Below are positions 54,815 to 63,725 of a stretch of 64,000 nucleotides of DNA, one piece after another. The translations under genes and the position numbers were made by a program. Position 1 is the stretch's first letter. Every line of letters starts with the position of its first letter. Origin of the DNA: Limnobacter alexandrii (GTDB lineage: Bacteria > Pseudomonadota > Gammaproteobacteria > Burkholderiales > Burkholderiaceae_B); assembly GCF_005871185.1 (NCBI RefSeq), contig NZ_SWKN01000007.1, positions 1 to 64,000 on the forward strand. Direction: 5' to 3'. The notes below the pieces were generated by a model that was not told the origin of the DNA, searched no databases, and saw only the letters and a list, made by a program, of their open reading frames with translations.

Positions 54815-55159
54815 ATGACAGCCAAGGTATACGGAATTCCAAACTGTGGAAGTGTAAAAAAAGCCATTGCTTCCTTGAAGGATCAAAACGTGGACATACT
54901 GTTCCATGACTTCAAAAAGCATGGCGTACCTGCACAGCTGCTGGACGAATGGATAGCCACCTTCGGATTGGACAAAGTCATCAATCGAAAAGGCACCACC
55001 TGGCGTGGGTTGGACGAAGGAATGCAGGGCAAAGCCGATTCACCTGAAGGTGCGAAGGCCCTTCTGCTCGAATACCCCAGCATCATCAAACGCCCGGTGG
55101 TTGAATTAAACGGCGTACTCAGCATTGGTCAAACCGACTTCAGCGAAGGCAATTCATGA
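54815..55159 (+). CDS. ArsC/Spx-family thioredoxin-fold protein (YffB-like)
   Basis: A 114-residue protein of the ArsC-like family. The N-terminus VYGIPNCGSVKKAIASLKDQ has one cysteine at the position of the ArsC active site, and the middle KVINRKGTTWRGLDE and PSIIKRPVVELNGVLSIG are typical of the YffB subgroup. It lacks the arginine trio of true arsenate reductases as far as I can judge, and its function is unknown. It lies between dapD and prmB and overlaps prmB by four bases (ATGA). Confidence 0.88.
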   Translation: MTAKVYGIPNCGSVKKAIASLKDQNVDILFHDFKKHGVPAQLLDEWIATFGLDKVINRKGTTWRGLDEGMQGKADSPEGAKALLLEYPSIIKRPVVELNGVLSIGQTDFSEGNS

Positions 55160-56070
55160 ACCAGGATCATGCCGCACACATTGCGGTCGACCCCAAAGAA
55201 CTTCACACCGTGCGCGATTGGGTGCGGTTTTACGTGAGCGAAATGCGCCGTGGTCAGGTATTTTTTGGGCATGGTTCCAGCAATGCTTTTGATGAAGCGG
55301 TTTACATGGTGCAGTCTGCACTCTGCTTGCCAATTGGCGACATGGGGCCGTTTTGGGATGCGCGTGTTACAGCCCATGAATCCAATCGCTTGATCCGGTT
55401 TATTACGCAACGCGTGGTAGACAGAAAGCCCGCCAGTTACATCACTGGCGAAGCCTGGTTGCAAGGGCATTCCTTCAAGGTCGATGAACGCGTCATTATT
55501 CCGCGTTCCTTCATCGCCGAACTACTGGCCGATCAGCTAACACCCTGGGTGAATGCTCCAGAAATGCCGTTCGACATATTGGACATGTGCACAGGATCTG
55601 CTTGCCTGGCAATTTTGGCGGCTTATGTGTTTGAAAATGCGCAGGTTGACGCTGCCGATTTGTCGCCTGAGGCCTTGAGTGTTGCGCGTGAAAACATTGA
55701 ATTGCACCACATGAAGCAACGCGTAAATGCCATTGAATCCGATTTGTTTTCGAATCTGAATGGCAAGAAATACGACTTCATCTTGACCAACCCGCCTTAT
55801 GTCAATGAGGCCTCCATGAAAAAGCTGCCTCCCGAATACCTGCACGAGCCACGCATGGCTTTGGCCGGCGGAGACAGTGGCATGGACCTTATTCAAGACA
55901 TTCTTGAGCAAGCCCCGAAGCACTTGAAAGACGGTGGTTTTCTGGTGGTAGAACTTGGCAATGAAAAACTGCATTTCGAGGCAGCTTTCCCGCATTTAAA
56001 TCCCATTTGGCTTGAAACCTCGGCAGGTGACGAACAAGTGTTTTTGCTCAACAAAGAAGACTTGGTCTAA
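55156..56070 (+). CDS. prmB: ribosomal protein L3 glutamine methyltransferase
   Basis: A 304-residue SAM-dependent methyltransferase of the HemK/PrmB family. It methylates a glutamine side chain of ribosomal protein L3. The SAM site is DILDMCTGSACLAILAAYVF, the catalytic motif is NPPYV (in FILTNPPYVNEASM), and the N-terminal helical domain fits PrmB (KPASYITGEAWLQGHSFKVD). The start overlaps the ArsC-like gene. In related genomes dapE usually precedes prmB; here it is missing. Confidence 0.94.
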   Translation: MNQDHAAHIAVDPKELHTVRDWVRFYVSEMRRGQVFFGHGSSNAFDEAVYMVQSALCLPIGDMGPFWDARVTAHESNRLIRFITQRVVDRKPASYITGEAWLQGHSFKVDERVIIPRSFIAELLADQLTPWVNAPEMPFDILDMCTGSACLAILAAYVFENAQVDAADLSPEALSVARENIELHHMKQRVNAIESDLFSNLNGKKYDFILTNPPYVNEASMKKLPPEYLHEPRMALAGGDSGMDLIQDILEQAPKHLKDGGFLVVELGNEKLHFEAAFPHLNPIWLETSAGDEQVFLLNKEDLV

Positions 56071-56079
56071 ACCCACTCA

Positions 56080-57993
56080 ATGATTCAAATTAATAACCTC
56101 AGCATTGCGCGGGGCAGCAAGCCCATTCTCACCAATGCTGAACTCACCCTGTTCCCCGGTGAAAAAGTCGGTCTGATTGGTCACAACGGCGCAGGCAAAT
56201 CCAGTTTTCTAAGTGCCCTTCTTGGCGAGCTTCATATTGATCAAGGCAGCATCGACTTGCCCAAAGTGTGGCGGCTTTCCTGGATTGACCAGGAAGTGAC
56301 TGCAAACCACCTTAGCGTGATTGATTTCGCACTTGAGGGAGACCGCGCCCTGCACGAAGTTCGACAGAAAATTCATGCTGTTGAAGAAAGCGGCGACATG
56401 GAGCAACTTGGCCATTTGTATGAACAGCTTGAGAACCTGGACGGTTACACGGCAGAAGCACGCGTGGCCACCATTCTTCATGGCCTAGGTTTTAAAACCG
56501 AAGACTTGCAACGCAAGGTGGGCGAGTTTTCTGGCGGCTGGAAAATGCGTTTGAACCTGGCCAAGGTGCTGGGCTCCAGGGCTGATCTTATTTTGCTGGA
56601 CGAACCCACCAACCACTTGGACATCGAAGCTGTGGTGTGGCTAGAGCAGTGGATCAAGCAGGTCAATAGTACGGTTATTCTGGTGTCTCACGACCGCGAT
56701 TTTCTCGATGAAGTGTGTACCCACACCGTGCACCTGAACAATGAAAAACTGACCAAATACACTGGCGGATATTCCGCATTTGAACGTGCATTTGCAGAGC
56801 GTGCAGACCAGGTCAGCCAGGCCAATAAAAAGGCCGCGGGCGAAATGGAGAAACTGCAGAAGTTTGTGGATCGTTTCAAGGCGAAGGCCAGCAAGGCGAA
56901 GCAAGCACAAAGCCGGGTGAAGCGACTTGAAAAAATCAAGTTGATTGAAACATTGCAGGTCGAACCCCATGTGGCCATTCCGTTTATGGAACCGCACAAA
57001 AGCCCAGACCCTCTGGTGGTGTTGAATCGCAGTGATTGCGGCTATGCAGGCGTAGCCCCTGTTCTGAAAAGCATCAGCCTTGAACTTCGCCCCGGCGACC
57101 GTATTGGCCTGTTGGGCGCCAACGGCAACGGCAAAACCACCTTGGTTAAAACCTTGGTAGGCGAACTTAATATGTTGGGTGGTGAAAGGGTTGAAGGCAA
57201 AGGGTTGGTGTACGGCTACTTCGCGCAAGATCAAATTGAATCGCTTGATATGAATGCGACACCCTTGCAGCACATGTCGCGCCTGGAGCGGCAAATTTCC
57301 GAGCAAAAAGCGCGAGAATTTCTGGCGCGCTATCACTTTCGGGATGACAAGGTGCGCCAGTTGGTGGGCAGCTTCTCGGGTGGCGAGAAATCAAGACTGG
57401 CACTGGCACTACTGGCCTACAAACGCCCCAACCTATTGCTGCTGGATGAACCCACCAACCACCTTGACATTGCAACGCGCCAGGCCTTGGCCAGCAGCTT
57501 GCTGGAATTCGAAGGTGCTTTGGTTATGGTGTCTCACGATCGGCATTTGCTTGAATCAATCACAGATCGTTTTTGGCGTGTACACCAAGGGGCCGTAACC
57601 GAATTTGATGGCGACCTCGACGATTACGCCGAGTTGTTGCGCAAGGAAACCAATGCAGAAAACCGCAACGCGAAACAAGGCAGTTCTGGCAACAAACCAG
57701 TTGTTGTTAAGGTTGCCCCGGTAGACAGACAAGCTGTGAATCAGCGAATTAAACAATTGGGAAATCAGCTTAAGAAGCTGGAGAAGCAAATCGAAATTGA
57801 TCAGCCGAAACTGGTCAAATTGGATGACGATTTGGCTCAATGTGACTACAGCAATCCAGCTGATTCGAAAAAGGCGTCTGACCTACACCATGAACGCAGT
57901 GCAATAGCCAGTCGCCTGGAAAGTGCCGAGACTGAATTGCTTGAAGTGTTGCTGGAAATCGAGCAGTTGGAAGAGTCGCTTGGCGTAGCCTGA
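56080..57993 (+). CDS. yheS: ABC-F ATPase, YheS type
   Basis: A 637-residue protein with two ABC cassettes and a C-terminal coiled coil (about 560-635). Walker A motifs are GHNGAGKSS (about residues 34-42) and GANGNGKTT. Signatures are FSGGWKMRLNLA and FSGGEKSRLALA; Walker B are [12 protein letters not shown] and [12 protein letters not shown]. The linker helix between cassettes is basic (KAKASKAKQAQSRVKRLEKI). YheS is an ABC-F translation factor thought to help with difficult nascent chains. It ends 17 bases from the converging FimV-like gene. It is the second ABC-F gene of the window, besides ybiT. Confidence 0.93.
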   Translation: MIQINNLSIARGSKPILTNAELTLFPGEKVGLIGHNGAGKSSFLSALLGELHIDQGSIDLPKVWRLSWIDQEVTANHLSVIDFALEGDRALHEVRQKIHAVEESGDMEQLGHLYEQLENLDGYTAEARVATILHGLGFKTEDLQRKVGEFSGGWKMRLNLAKVLGSRADLILLDEPTNHLDIEAVVWLEQWIKQVNSTVILVSHDRDFLDEVCTHTVHLNNEKLTKYTGGYSAFERAFAERADQVSQANKKAAGEMEKLQKFVDRFKAKASKAKQAQSRVKRLEKIKLIETLQVEPHVAIPFMEPHKSPDPLVVLNRSDCGYAGVAPVLKSISLELRPGDRIGLLGANGNGKTTLVKTLVGELNMLGGERVEGKGLVYGYFAQDQIESLDMNATPLQHMSRLERQISEQKAREFLARYHFRDDKVRQLVGSFSGGEKSRLALALLAYKRPNLLLLDEPTNHLDIATRQALASSLLEFEGALVMVSHDRHLLESITDRFWRVHQGAVTEFDGDLDDYAELLRKETNAENRNAKQGSSGNKPVVVKVAPVDRQAVNQRIKQLGNQLKKLEKQIEIDQPKLVKLDDDLAQCDYSNPADSKKASDLHHERSAIASRLESAETELLEVLLEIEQLEESLGVA

Positions 57994-58010
57994 TCTTGAT
58001 TTGACCACAA

Positions 58011-59579
58011 CTACTCCAAGATACCCTCTTCGCTCAGAAATTCTCGCCATGCATTTGAATTAAAGCAAAGCGCAGAATTAAGTACGAGACTGTCCAGCTG
58101 CGTCAAATTTTCACGAAGTAACTGGCGTTTTTCTGCACCGGTTATTTCGCACATTTTTGCTCGCACATGGCTTTTCACAATATCAGGAACGCCTAACGTG
58201 GGTTGGTATTCTGCCTGGTGCAACTGATGCCCCAGTATTTGTCGCAACAATTCCTCGGCGTCAGCAGCTGAGGTCAACTGACCTTGTTTGGCATCTTGAA
58301 AAGCCAGTTCAATCAAACCAATTTGACTGCGTAGCAACAATGCATCCACAGTCCGGTGTAATTCAAGTGCGCGGTTTCTCGAATCTACCAAGCCGAGGTA
58401 GGATGCTGGCAGTGTCCAGCATGAAATGCCTGCTCGATTAATTAACTCAAGACTGATTGCCAGTGAAGACCGGAGTTCAGGTTCGAGACAGTTGGGGTTC
58501 AAAGTGCGAGTGAGCGAGCCTATCTCATCGTCGACATATTGTTCATCATTTCCAATCAAGGACTCCAAAACGCGTGGGCTTCCAAGCAACCGGGACGTTG
58601 TTTCATTCGAGAAAGCCGTGACATGTTCCCGCCCAGTGGATGTCAGGTCGTGCGGCACTAAAGCTTCAGGGGGCTGGTAGCTGCCGCCTTGGCCATTGAA
58701 ACCAGATTGCCCCTCTTCCTTTTTGTTGAAGTACTGACGATACAGCAGCCACGCCATCGACAACAAAACCAACAAACCCGCAAACAGGGGCAACAACAAT
58801 TCCTGGATCATATTCGATGTGCCCTTGGCATCTGGGTGTTCATCAAATCCAATGCCGTTTGGCGCATCGCTATTGCCTTTTCGGCTTTCAATCAAGCCCG
58901 CGCCGAACAAATCGGTATTCAAGGACGCCACTTCCACAGCCTTGCTTGAACCAGTACTCTCTGTTTCGGGGGTTGTAGAAGCAAGGTGAACGGTTTTCTC
59001 TGGACTCTGAACAACGGGTGTTTCAACGTCCCCTTGTTGTGGGTTGATCCCAGGCGTGTGATTGACCTGCCGCGGTGGTGGCCGGCGGGAATTGGCCAGC
59101 AATGAAGAACTTTCGGGATCAAATGTCGATTTAGTACCAACGGGGCGAGAAAATGTCTCGGCGTCTTGCTGCCACTCGCCCTGTTTCATAATGAATGTCC
59201 ATTTCGTGGTGAACACGATCAATGGGCATTCCGACACCAACTCCATTTCAATTACTGCGTCGTTGACAGGTGCAGTTGACCTGAACTCCAGCATGCCTCC
59301 ACGACGAATTGTCGGATCAAACTGAACCAATACCTCTCCGGAATCCGACGAATAATCACTGCCGGCGACCCGCTCAAGAGAACGTACTTTTGCCCTGAGG
59401 CAGGTAGAACGCAGCTGCGACTCCGTACCTTCAGGCATATTGCTGAGTGTGCTTTTCAAATTCAGGTGTTGACCTATTTGCTGCACACCCACCGGTGTCG
59501 AAATTTCCAGTCCAAAGCCCTGAACCGGAAAAAGTACAAAAAATGAACCAAGAATGGAAACCGCCCAATGACGATTCAT
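58011..59579 (-). CDS. FimV N-terminal-domain-like membrane protein
   Basis: A 522-residue protein if started at the ATG at 59579; ATGs at 59609 and 59654 are possible. It has a signal peptide (cleavage near VQGFG-LE), then about 100 residues with the pattern of the FimV/HubP N-terminal domain: IGQHLNLKSTL, the cysteine in STCLRAKV, GGMLEFRSTAPVNDAVIEME and an ECP...FTTKWTFIM end. A low-complexity Pro/Thr/Ser-rich linker leads to one membrane segment (about residues 257-279) and a 240-residue cytoplasmic domain that I do not recognise. The lysM-like domain of classic FimV is not evident. A polar-organising or pilus role is only inference. Confidence 0.65.
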   Translation of the reverse strand: MNRHWAVSILGSFFVLFPVQGFGLEISTPVGVQQIGQHLNLKSTLSNMPEGTESQLRSTCLRAKVRSLERVAGSDYSSDSGEVLVQFDPTIRRGGMLEFRSTAPVNDAVIEMELVSECPLIVFTTKWTFIMKQGEWQQDAETFSRPVGTKSTFDPESSSLLANSRRPPPRQVNHTPGINPQQGDVETPVVQSPEKTVHLASTTPETESTGSSKAVEVASLNTDLFGAGLIESRKGNSDAPNGIGFDEHPDAKGTSNMIQELLLPLFAGLLVLLSMAWLLYRQYFNKKEEGQSGFNGQGGSYQPPEALVPHDLTSTGREHVTAFSNETTSRLLGSPRVLESLIGNDEQYVDDEIGSLTRTLNPNCLEPELRSSLAISLELINRAGISCWTLPASYLGLVDSRNRALELHRTVDALLLRSQIGLIELAFQDAKQGQLTSAADAEELLRQILGHQLHQAEYQPTLGVPDIVKSHVRAKMCEITGAEKRQLLRENLTQLDSLVLNSALCFNSNAWREFLSEEGILE

Positions 59580-59731
59580 TTCAGTGGCTTTGGTCCAGAA
59601 AATTGACATGTCAACGCTCGGTTCAATGGTTGCAGTAAGCGTCAGCATACGCATGACAACATTGACTGAGGTATCCTAGAAATGACCTAGCACGAACGTG
59701 TTAGCCCACTTGCTTTACTGGAGAGCGTTGA

Positions 59732-60376
59732 TTGAATACTCCGAAAAACAAGCCAATCGAGGTTTATACCTGGACAACACCCAATGGCTACAAAATTCAA
59801 ATTGCCTGTGAAGAAATGGGACTTCACTGGAAACCGATTGGCGTTGACATTGGCAAGGGCGATCAATTCAAGCCCGAGTTTTTAAAATTCAGCCCAAACA
59901 ACAAGATACCGGCAATCATTGACCCGAACGGCCCAGACGGAAAGCCGCTGGAACTTTTCGAAAGCGGTGCCATTCTCATTTATCTGGCTGAAAAAACCGG
60001 TCAGTTTTTCGGAGAGAATCACCGTGAACGTTTGTCGATTATTCAATGGTTGATGTTTCAAATGGGCGGTGTGGGGCCCATGTTGGGGCAGGCGCATCAT
60101 TTTCGGATTTACGCGCCCGAACCAATTGAATATGCTATTAACCGGTACACCAATGAAGCCAAAAGGCTTTATGAAGTCATCAACAAACAACTCAGTCAAT
60201 TTCCCTACATTGCAGGAGAGAATTACTCGATCGCTGACATGGCTTTGTACCCTTGGGTTTATCGATGGCAACGCCAAGGCATTGAACTAAGCGACTATCC
60301 TGCGGTGCACAAATGGTACGACGAGTTAAGTGCACGGCCTGCTGTCATCAAAGCCTTGAATGTAAATCTAGAATGA
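59732..60376 (+). CDS. glutathione S-transferase, YghU/YfcG type
   Basis: A 214-residue protein with a thioredoxin-like N-terminal domain and an all-helical C-terminal domain. EVYTWTTPNGYKIQIACEEM, NNKIPAIIDP and LFESGAILIYLAEKTGQFF are typical of the nu-class (YfcG) disulfide-bond oxidoreductases, where Thr-Pro-Asn replaces the usual Ser/Cys site. The C-terminal block YIAGENYSIADMALYPWV is also seen. The start is a TTG at 59732, supported by GGAGAG six bases upstream. It may share a transcript with the acyl-CoA ligase 76 bases further on. Confidence 0.92.
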   Translation: MNTPKNKPIEVYTWTTPNGYKIQIACEEMGLHWKPIGVDIGKGDQFKPEFLKFSPNNKIPAIIDPNGPDGKPLELFESGAILIYLAEKTGQFFGENHRERLSIIQWLMFQMGGVGPMLGQAHHFRIYAPEPIEYAINRYTNEAKRLYEVINKQLSQFPYIAGENYSIADMALYPWVYRWQRQGIELSDYPAVHKWYDELSARPAVIKALNVNLE

Positions 60377-60452
60377 GTGTTCTTATCAATCCTTAAACTG
60401 TTCAGTACACTACGGTCAATTTTATAAAAACAGAAATTTGGGAGACCTCCTT

Positions 60453-62132
60453 ATGGCGAACATCGCCACATTCTTGTTCCAACATGACGACACCCCCAAT
60501 CGCGTGTTGTACCGTCAGTTCATTGACAACGAGTGGGTTGATTTCAAAGCACGGGAAATGATTGACCTGGGCAGATCCTGGCAAGCTTTTTTCCGTTCCA
60601 TGGGTTTGCAACCCGGTGACAGAGTTGCCATTTGCCTGAAAAACAGCGTGCATTGGGTGGCATTTGACCAAGCCGCTGTGGCCATGGGGCTTGTTTCAGT
60701 GCCGCTTTATGTGGACGACAACGCAAGCAATATTGCGTATTGCATTCAGGATTCAGGCTCGCGCGTCGTTGTTGTTGAGAACGACCGAATTGCACGCAAT
60801 CTGCTAAAGGAAAAGCTGAAAGACGTTCGCGTGTTGTCGATCAAGTCAGACATCGACAAAGAAGCCGACGGCGTTGAAAATGCGAACCACGTGCTCAAGA
60901 GCCTTGACAAGAAGCTGGAGCCCTTTGAACTGCTCGACCTTGAGCAAAATACACTGGCCACGATTTGCTATACCTCGGGCACATCAGGCCGCCCGAAAGG
61001 CGTCATGTTGTCGCACAAAAACGTAATTGCCAATGTGGACAGCTGCTTCCAGTTGGACATTGCAAAACCGGATGACGTATTTTTGTCATTCCTGCCGATG
61101 TCACACATGTTCGAACGCACGGGTGGTTATTACCTGCCCTTGCGAGTGGGTGCAAAGGTTATTTATGCCCGTGGCATCAACCAATTGCCAGAAGACCTGG
61201 CGACCCAGGCACCAACGGTGTTGTTTGCGGTGCCGCGTATTTTCGAAAAATTTTATGGTCGCATTCAAGCCTCGGTGAAAGACTCGCGCTTCAAGCGCAA
61301 AGCATTTGAGAAGTTGGTCGATGTTGGCTGGCGAATGGAACAGGGCAAAGGCGGCATAGTTGATCACTTTCAATTGCCCTTGCTACGCGCGAAGGTGGCA
61401 CAACCCATTCTGGAAAGACTCGGCGGTCGCCTGCGCTTGGCCGTTGTGGGCGGTGCTGCGCTGGACAGCACCATAGCCAAGGCATTCATCGCCATGGGGC
61501 TACCCATTCTTCATGGCTATGGCATGACCGAGGCCTGCCCCGTAATTTCCGTGAACCGCCCCGAGGGCAATGTTCCTGAATCCGTTGGCCCGGCCTTGCC
61601 CAATGTCGAAGTGATGCTGGGTGAAAATGACGAGCTTCTGGCGCGTGGCCCCAACATCATGTTGGGCTACTGGCAAAACGAAGAAGCCACGAAAACCGCA
61701 ATTGACTCGGATGGTTGGCTGCACACCGGTGACGTGGCCGAGATTAAGGACAAGCGAATTTATATCCGAGGTCGCATCAAAGACATCATGGTGCTGTCCA
61801 ATGGTGAGAAATTTTCGCCGCAGGACGCCGAAATGGCCATTATTGGCGATGATGTGTTCGAGCAAATCGTTCTGATTGGCGAGGGGCGCCCTTTCATTGG
61901 CATGATTGCGGTTACCGCCAATTCCAATGAGAAGGAGCTGATCAAGCGTGCCAATGAACGATTGCAACATTTACCCCGCTACATCCGCGTGCGGCGCATT
62001 ATCACCACCAAAGAACCCTGGACAGTTGACAATGGCCTTCTGACACCAACTTTGAAGGTGAAGCGCCCGAAGGTGGTTGAGGCATTCAAGGATCGAATCA
62101 ACGACCTGTACGCCGAGGGCATGGGAGATTGA
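60453..62132 (+). CDS. long-chain acyl-CoA ligase (AMP-forming)
   Basis: A 559-residue adenylating enzyme of the FadD/FACL family. Motifs: ATICYTSGTSGRPKGVMLSH (ATP loop), FLPMSHMFERTGGYY, GYGMTEACPVIS, DGWLHTGDVAEI and the hinge region RGRIKDIMVLSNGEKFSPQD. The C-terminal lysine region is less clear. A GGGAG site precedes the ATG at 60453; a TTG at 60438 is not needed. The family activates fatty acids for breakdown or lipid synthesis, and long-chain substrates are likely but not proven. It ends at a strong bidirectional terminator. Confidence 0.92.
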   Translation: MANIATFLFQHDDTPNRVLYRQFIDNEWVDFKAREMIDLGRSWQAFFRSMGLQPGDRVAICLKNSVHWVAFDQAAVAMGLVSVPLYVDDNASNIAYCIQDSGSRVVVVENDRIARNLLKEKLKDVRVLSIKSDIDKEADGVENANHVLKSLDKKLEPFELLDLEQNTLATICYTSGTSGRPKGVMLSHKNVIANVDSCFQLDIAKPDDVFLSFLPMSHMFERTGGYYLPLRVGAKVIYARGINQLPEDLATQAPTVLFAVPRIFEKFYGRIQASVKDSRFKRKAFEKLVDVGWRMEQGKGGIVDHFQLPLLRAKVAQPILERLGGRLRLAVVGGAALDSTIAKAFIAMGLPILHGYGMTEACPVISVNRPEGNVPESVGPALPNVEVMLGENDELLARGPNIMLGYWQNEEATKTAIDSDGWLHTGDVAEIKDKRIYIRGRIKDIMVLSNGEKFSPQDAEMAIIGDDVFEQIVLIGEGRPFIGMIAVTANSNEKELIKRANERLQHLPRYIRVRRIITTKEPWTVDNGLLTPTLKVKRPKVVEAFKDRINDLYAEGMGD

Positions 62133-62150
62133 TTGTGTTGCCCTGCGCAG

Positions 62151-62181
62151 AAAAAAGCCCACTTCGAAGTGGGCTTTTTTT
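62151..62181. terminator. bidirectional terminator, acyl-CoA ligase and NYN gene
   Basis: AAGCCCACTT/AAGTGGGCTT (62155-62164 and 62167-62176) forms a near-perfect hairpin flanked by a run of A (62151-62156) and a run of T (62175-62181). It would stop the plus-strand ligase transcript and the minus-strand NYN transcript, whose stop codon (62180-62182) it touches. Confidence 0.9.
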
Positions 62182-62905
62182 ATTCAGCTGGCAAATCATC
62201 GTGATCGTAGTTGTCTGATCCGATTCGGGCCAAAAAGTCTGCTGCACGGTCTGGGGGCGGGCAAGTCGATCTGAGCCCGTCAATGTAGGAAAACAGATCT
62301 TCCGAAATATTTTGCCACATTGGGTCAAGCACCACATCCACGCCCTCATGGCGCAACAATTCGGCGGCGCTGGAAAAAGCACCATCGCCGGTCAGCAAAA
62401 CCACCTGTTGAACCTGGCGTTTGTAGGCCAAAGTAGCAAGGTCTACACCCATTCTCAATTCAATTCCCTTGGGGTAAGAATCGGGCGTAAAGTCCTCATC
62501 CGCCAGGTCGTCGACTGAGATACGCTTGCCGAGCAAATCTGCCATGGCGTCTTCATTCAGTTTCCACGTATCAGCTTCTCTAGCCTCACCCAGCTTCACC
62601 GCCAATTTCCGCTTGCGCTGCAATTGACGCTGAAATGCGACCCGGAACTGCCCTTCCTTGGATTTTGACAAATCAATTGACTGTTTTGAAACGGGCAAGG
62701 TAACCCGCTGGGTAAACACGGGTGTGTCATAGAAAAAGATGCGAAACAGATGGCGTTTTGGCTGATTGCGTTCAAACAAATGGGCCGCTGACAAACGCCA
62801 AACTAGGTCGGCCATGACTTTTGCGTCGTGATGAACCGAACTGGGGAAAATTTGACGAATTCTGCGAATGAAGAACGGGCCATCCACGAGAATAGCTGTA
62901 AGCAT
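62180..62905 (-). CDS. NYN-domain (PIN-like) putative ribonuclease
   Basis: A 241-residue protein of the NYN/LabA (DUF88) group. The fold starts ILVDGPFFIRRIRQIF with the first Asp (Asp8), the middle has GIELRMGVDLATLAYKRQVQ and VVLLTGDGAFSSAAELLRHE with the other acids, typical of PIN-like nucleases. A helical insert (about 80-130, rich in Arg and Lys) separates the first and later acids. The ATG at 62905 has AAAGG a few bases upstream. Relatives cut RNA or act as light/clock output proteins (LabA); the role here is unknown. No obvious partner gene lies beside it. Confidence 0.8.
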   Translation of the reverse strand: MLTAILVDGPFFIRRIRQIFPSSVHHDAKVMADLVWRLSAAHLFERNQPKRHLFRIFFYDTPVFTQRVTLPVSKQSIDLSKSKEGQFRVAFQRQLQRKRKLAVKLGEAREADTWKLNEDAMADLLGKRISVDDLADEDFTPDSYPKGIELRMGVDLATLAYKRQVQQVVLLTGDGAFSSAAELLRHEGVDVVLDPMWQNISEDLFSYIDGLRSTCPPPDRAADFLARIGSDNYDHDDLPAE

Positions 62906-63134
62906 ATAAGCCTTTGATAAATATAAGAATAATAATGCCGCCAAATTTATTTTGGCATTAAGAAATAATTTTCCATAAATATACTACCACTGAAATTCCG
63001 TCAAAAATAGCGATGGCGGCACCCATTAAGAGGGAGAAAGATACAGTGCAAAATTAGCAATACACATACAATCGATAAGTAATGTGCTTACATCTTATTT
63101 ATTACCCCTATAACTGAATTGTGCGGAGGATGAA
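62906..63134. other. AT-rich intergenic stretch between NYN and GIY-YIG genes
   Basis: Clearly more AT-rich than the surrounding genes. It has a short inverted repeat near 62933-62958 (AATGCC/GGCATT) and no reading frame worth calling. Divergent promoters for both genes are likely here, but I cannot place them firmly. Confidence 0.4.
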
Positions 63135-63527
63135 TTGAGCAAAAATCTGGACAGTAGCTTGAACGACACCGCTAGAAAACAAGACAAATACTGGCTGTAT
63201 ATTTTGTCCAATAGCAAGCCAAATGGCCCCCTCTATCTTGGTGACACAAACTGCCTGGTTACCCGGATGGAAGAACATCTTCAGGGGCTGCGCCGGGATT
63301 ATGCGCATTACCATCGACTTGATCGCCTTGTTTATTTTGAAGTGTGGTCCGACCATGACAAATTTGTAGCGCGCCTACGCCGGGTCAGAAATTGGCCCAG
63401 AGACATGCGCCTTTTGTTGATCGAATCATTGAACCCCGACTGGGACAATTTGTTACCCCAGTTTTTGGCTGAATATACAAATAAAACAGTAAAAGAATCG
63501 CAGAAAGACCAGGAAAAGGCGGCTTAA
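63135..63527 (+). CDS. GIY-YIG family protein lacking the usual catalytic glutamate
   Basis: A 130-residue single-domain GIY-YIG protein (YhbQ/UPF0213-like). The first motif region is YWLYILSN, the second GPLYLGDTNCLVTRMEEH with the catalytic arginine (Arg44), and the end has LLLIESLNPDWDNL with the Asn (Asn100). Where relatives read AIAREKQLK, with the metal-binding glutamate, this one reads FVARLRRVR, with Leu81 in the glutamate position. Cleavage activity is therefore doubtful. The start is a TTG at 63135 with a good GGAGGA site. It stands alone in AT-rich flanks. Confidence 0.8.
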   Translation: MSKNLDSSLNDTARKQDKYWLYILSNSKPNGPLYLGDTNCLVTRMEEHLQGLRRDYAHYHRLDRLVYFEVWSDHDKFVARLRRVRNWPRDMRLLLIESLNPDWDNLLPQFLAEYTNKTVKESQKDQEKAA

Positions 63528-63725
63528 GGATTTTTTTGAAAAACAGGTATTCCAATTTGCAGGTTCAGCGTTAACAATAATTGAACCTTTCCTTGCATCT
63601 CACCCACCAAGTAGCATTGCTTTTGATGGTTGGGTCAAGGGAATTTGGTTAGAGCCTCGGTGTGAATCTGAAAAACCCCGAGCCCAGTACCAATAGCGTT
63701 GCAGCATGTTTTTCAGGAGTTCACC
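63528..63725. other. intergenic gap before the last gene
   Basis: About 200 bases with a T-run after the GIY-YIG stop, an inverted repeat GGTTCA/TGAACC (63562-63567, 63582-63587) and no clear gene. The repeat may act as a weak terminator. Confidence 0.35.
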
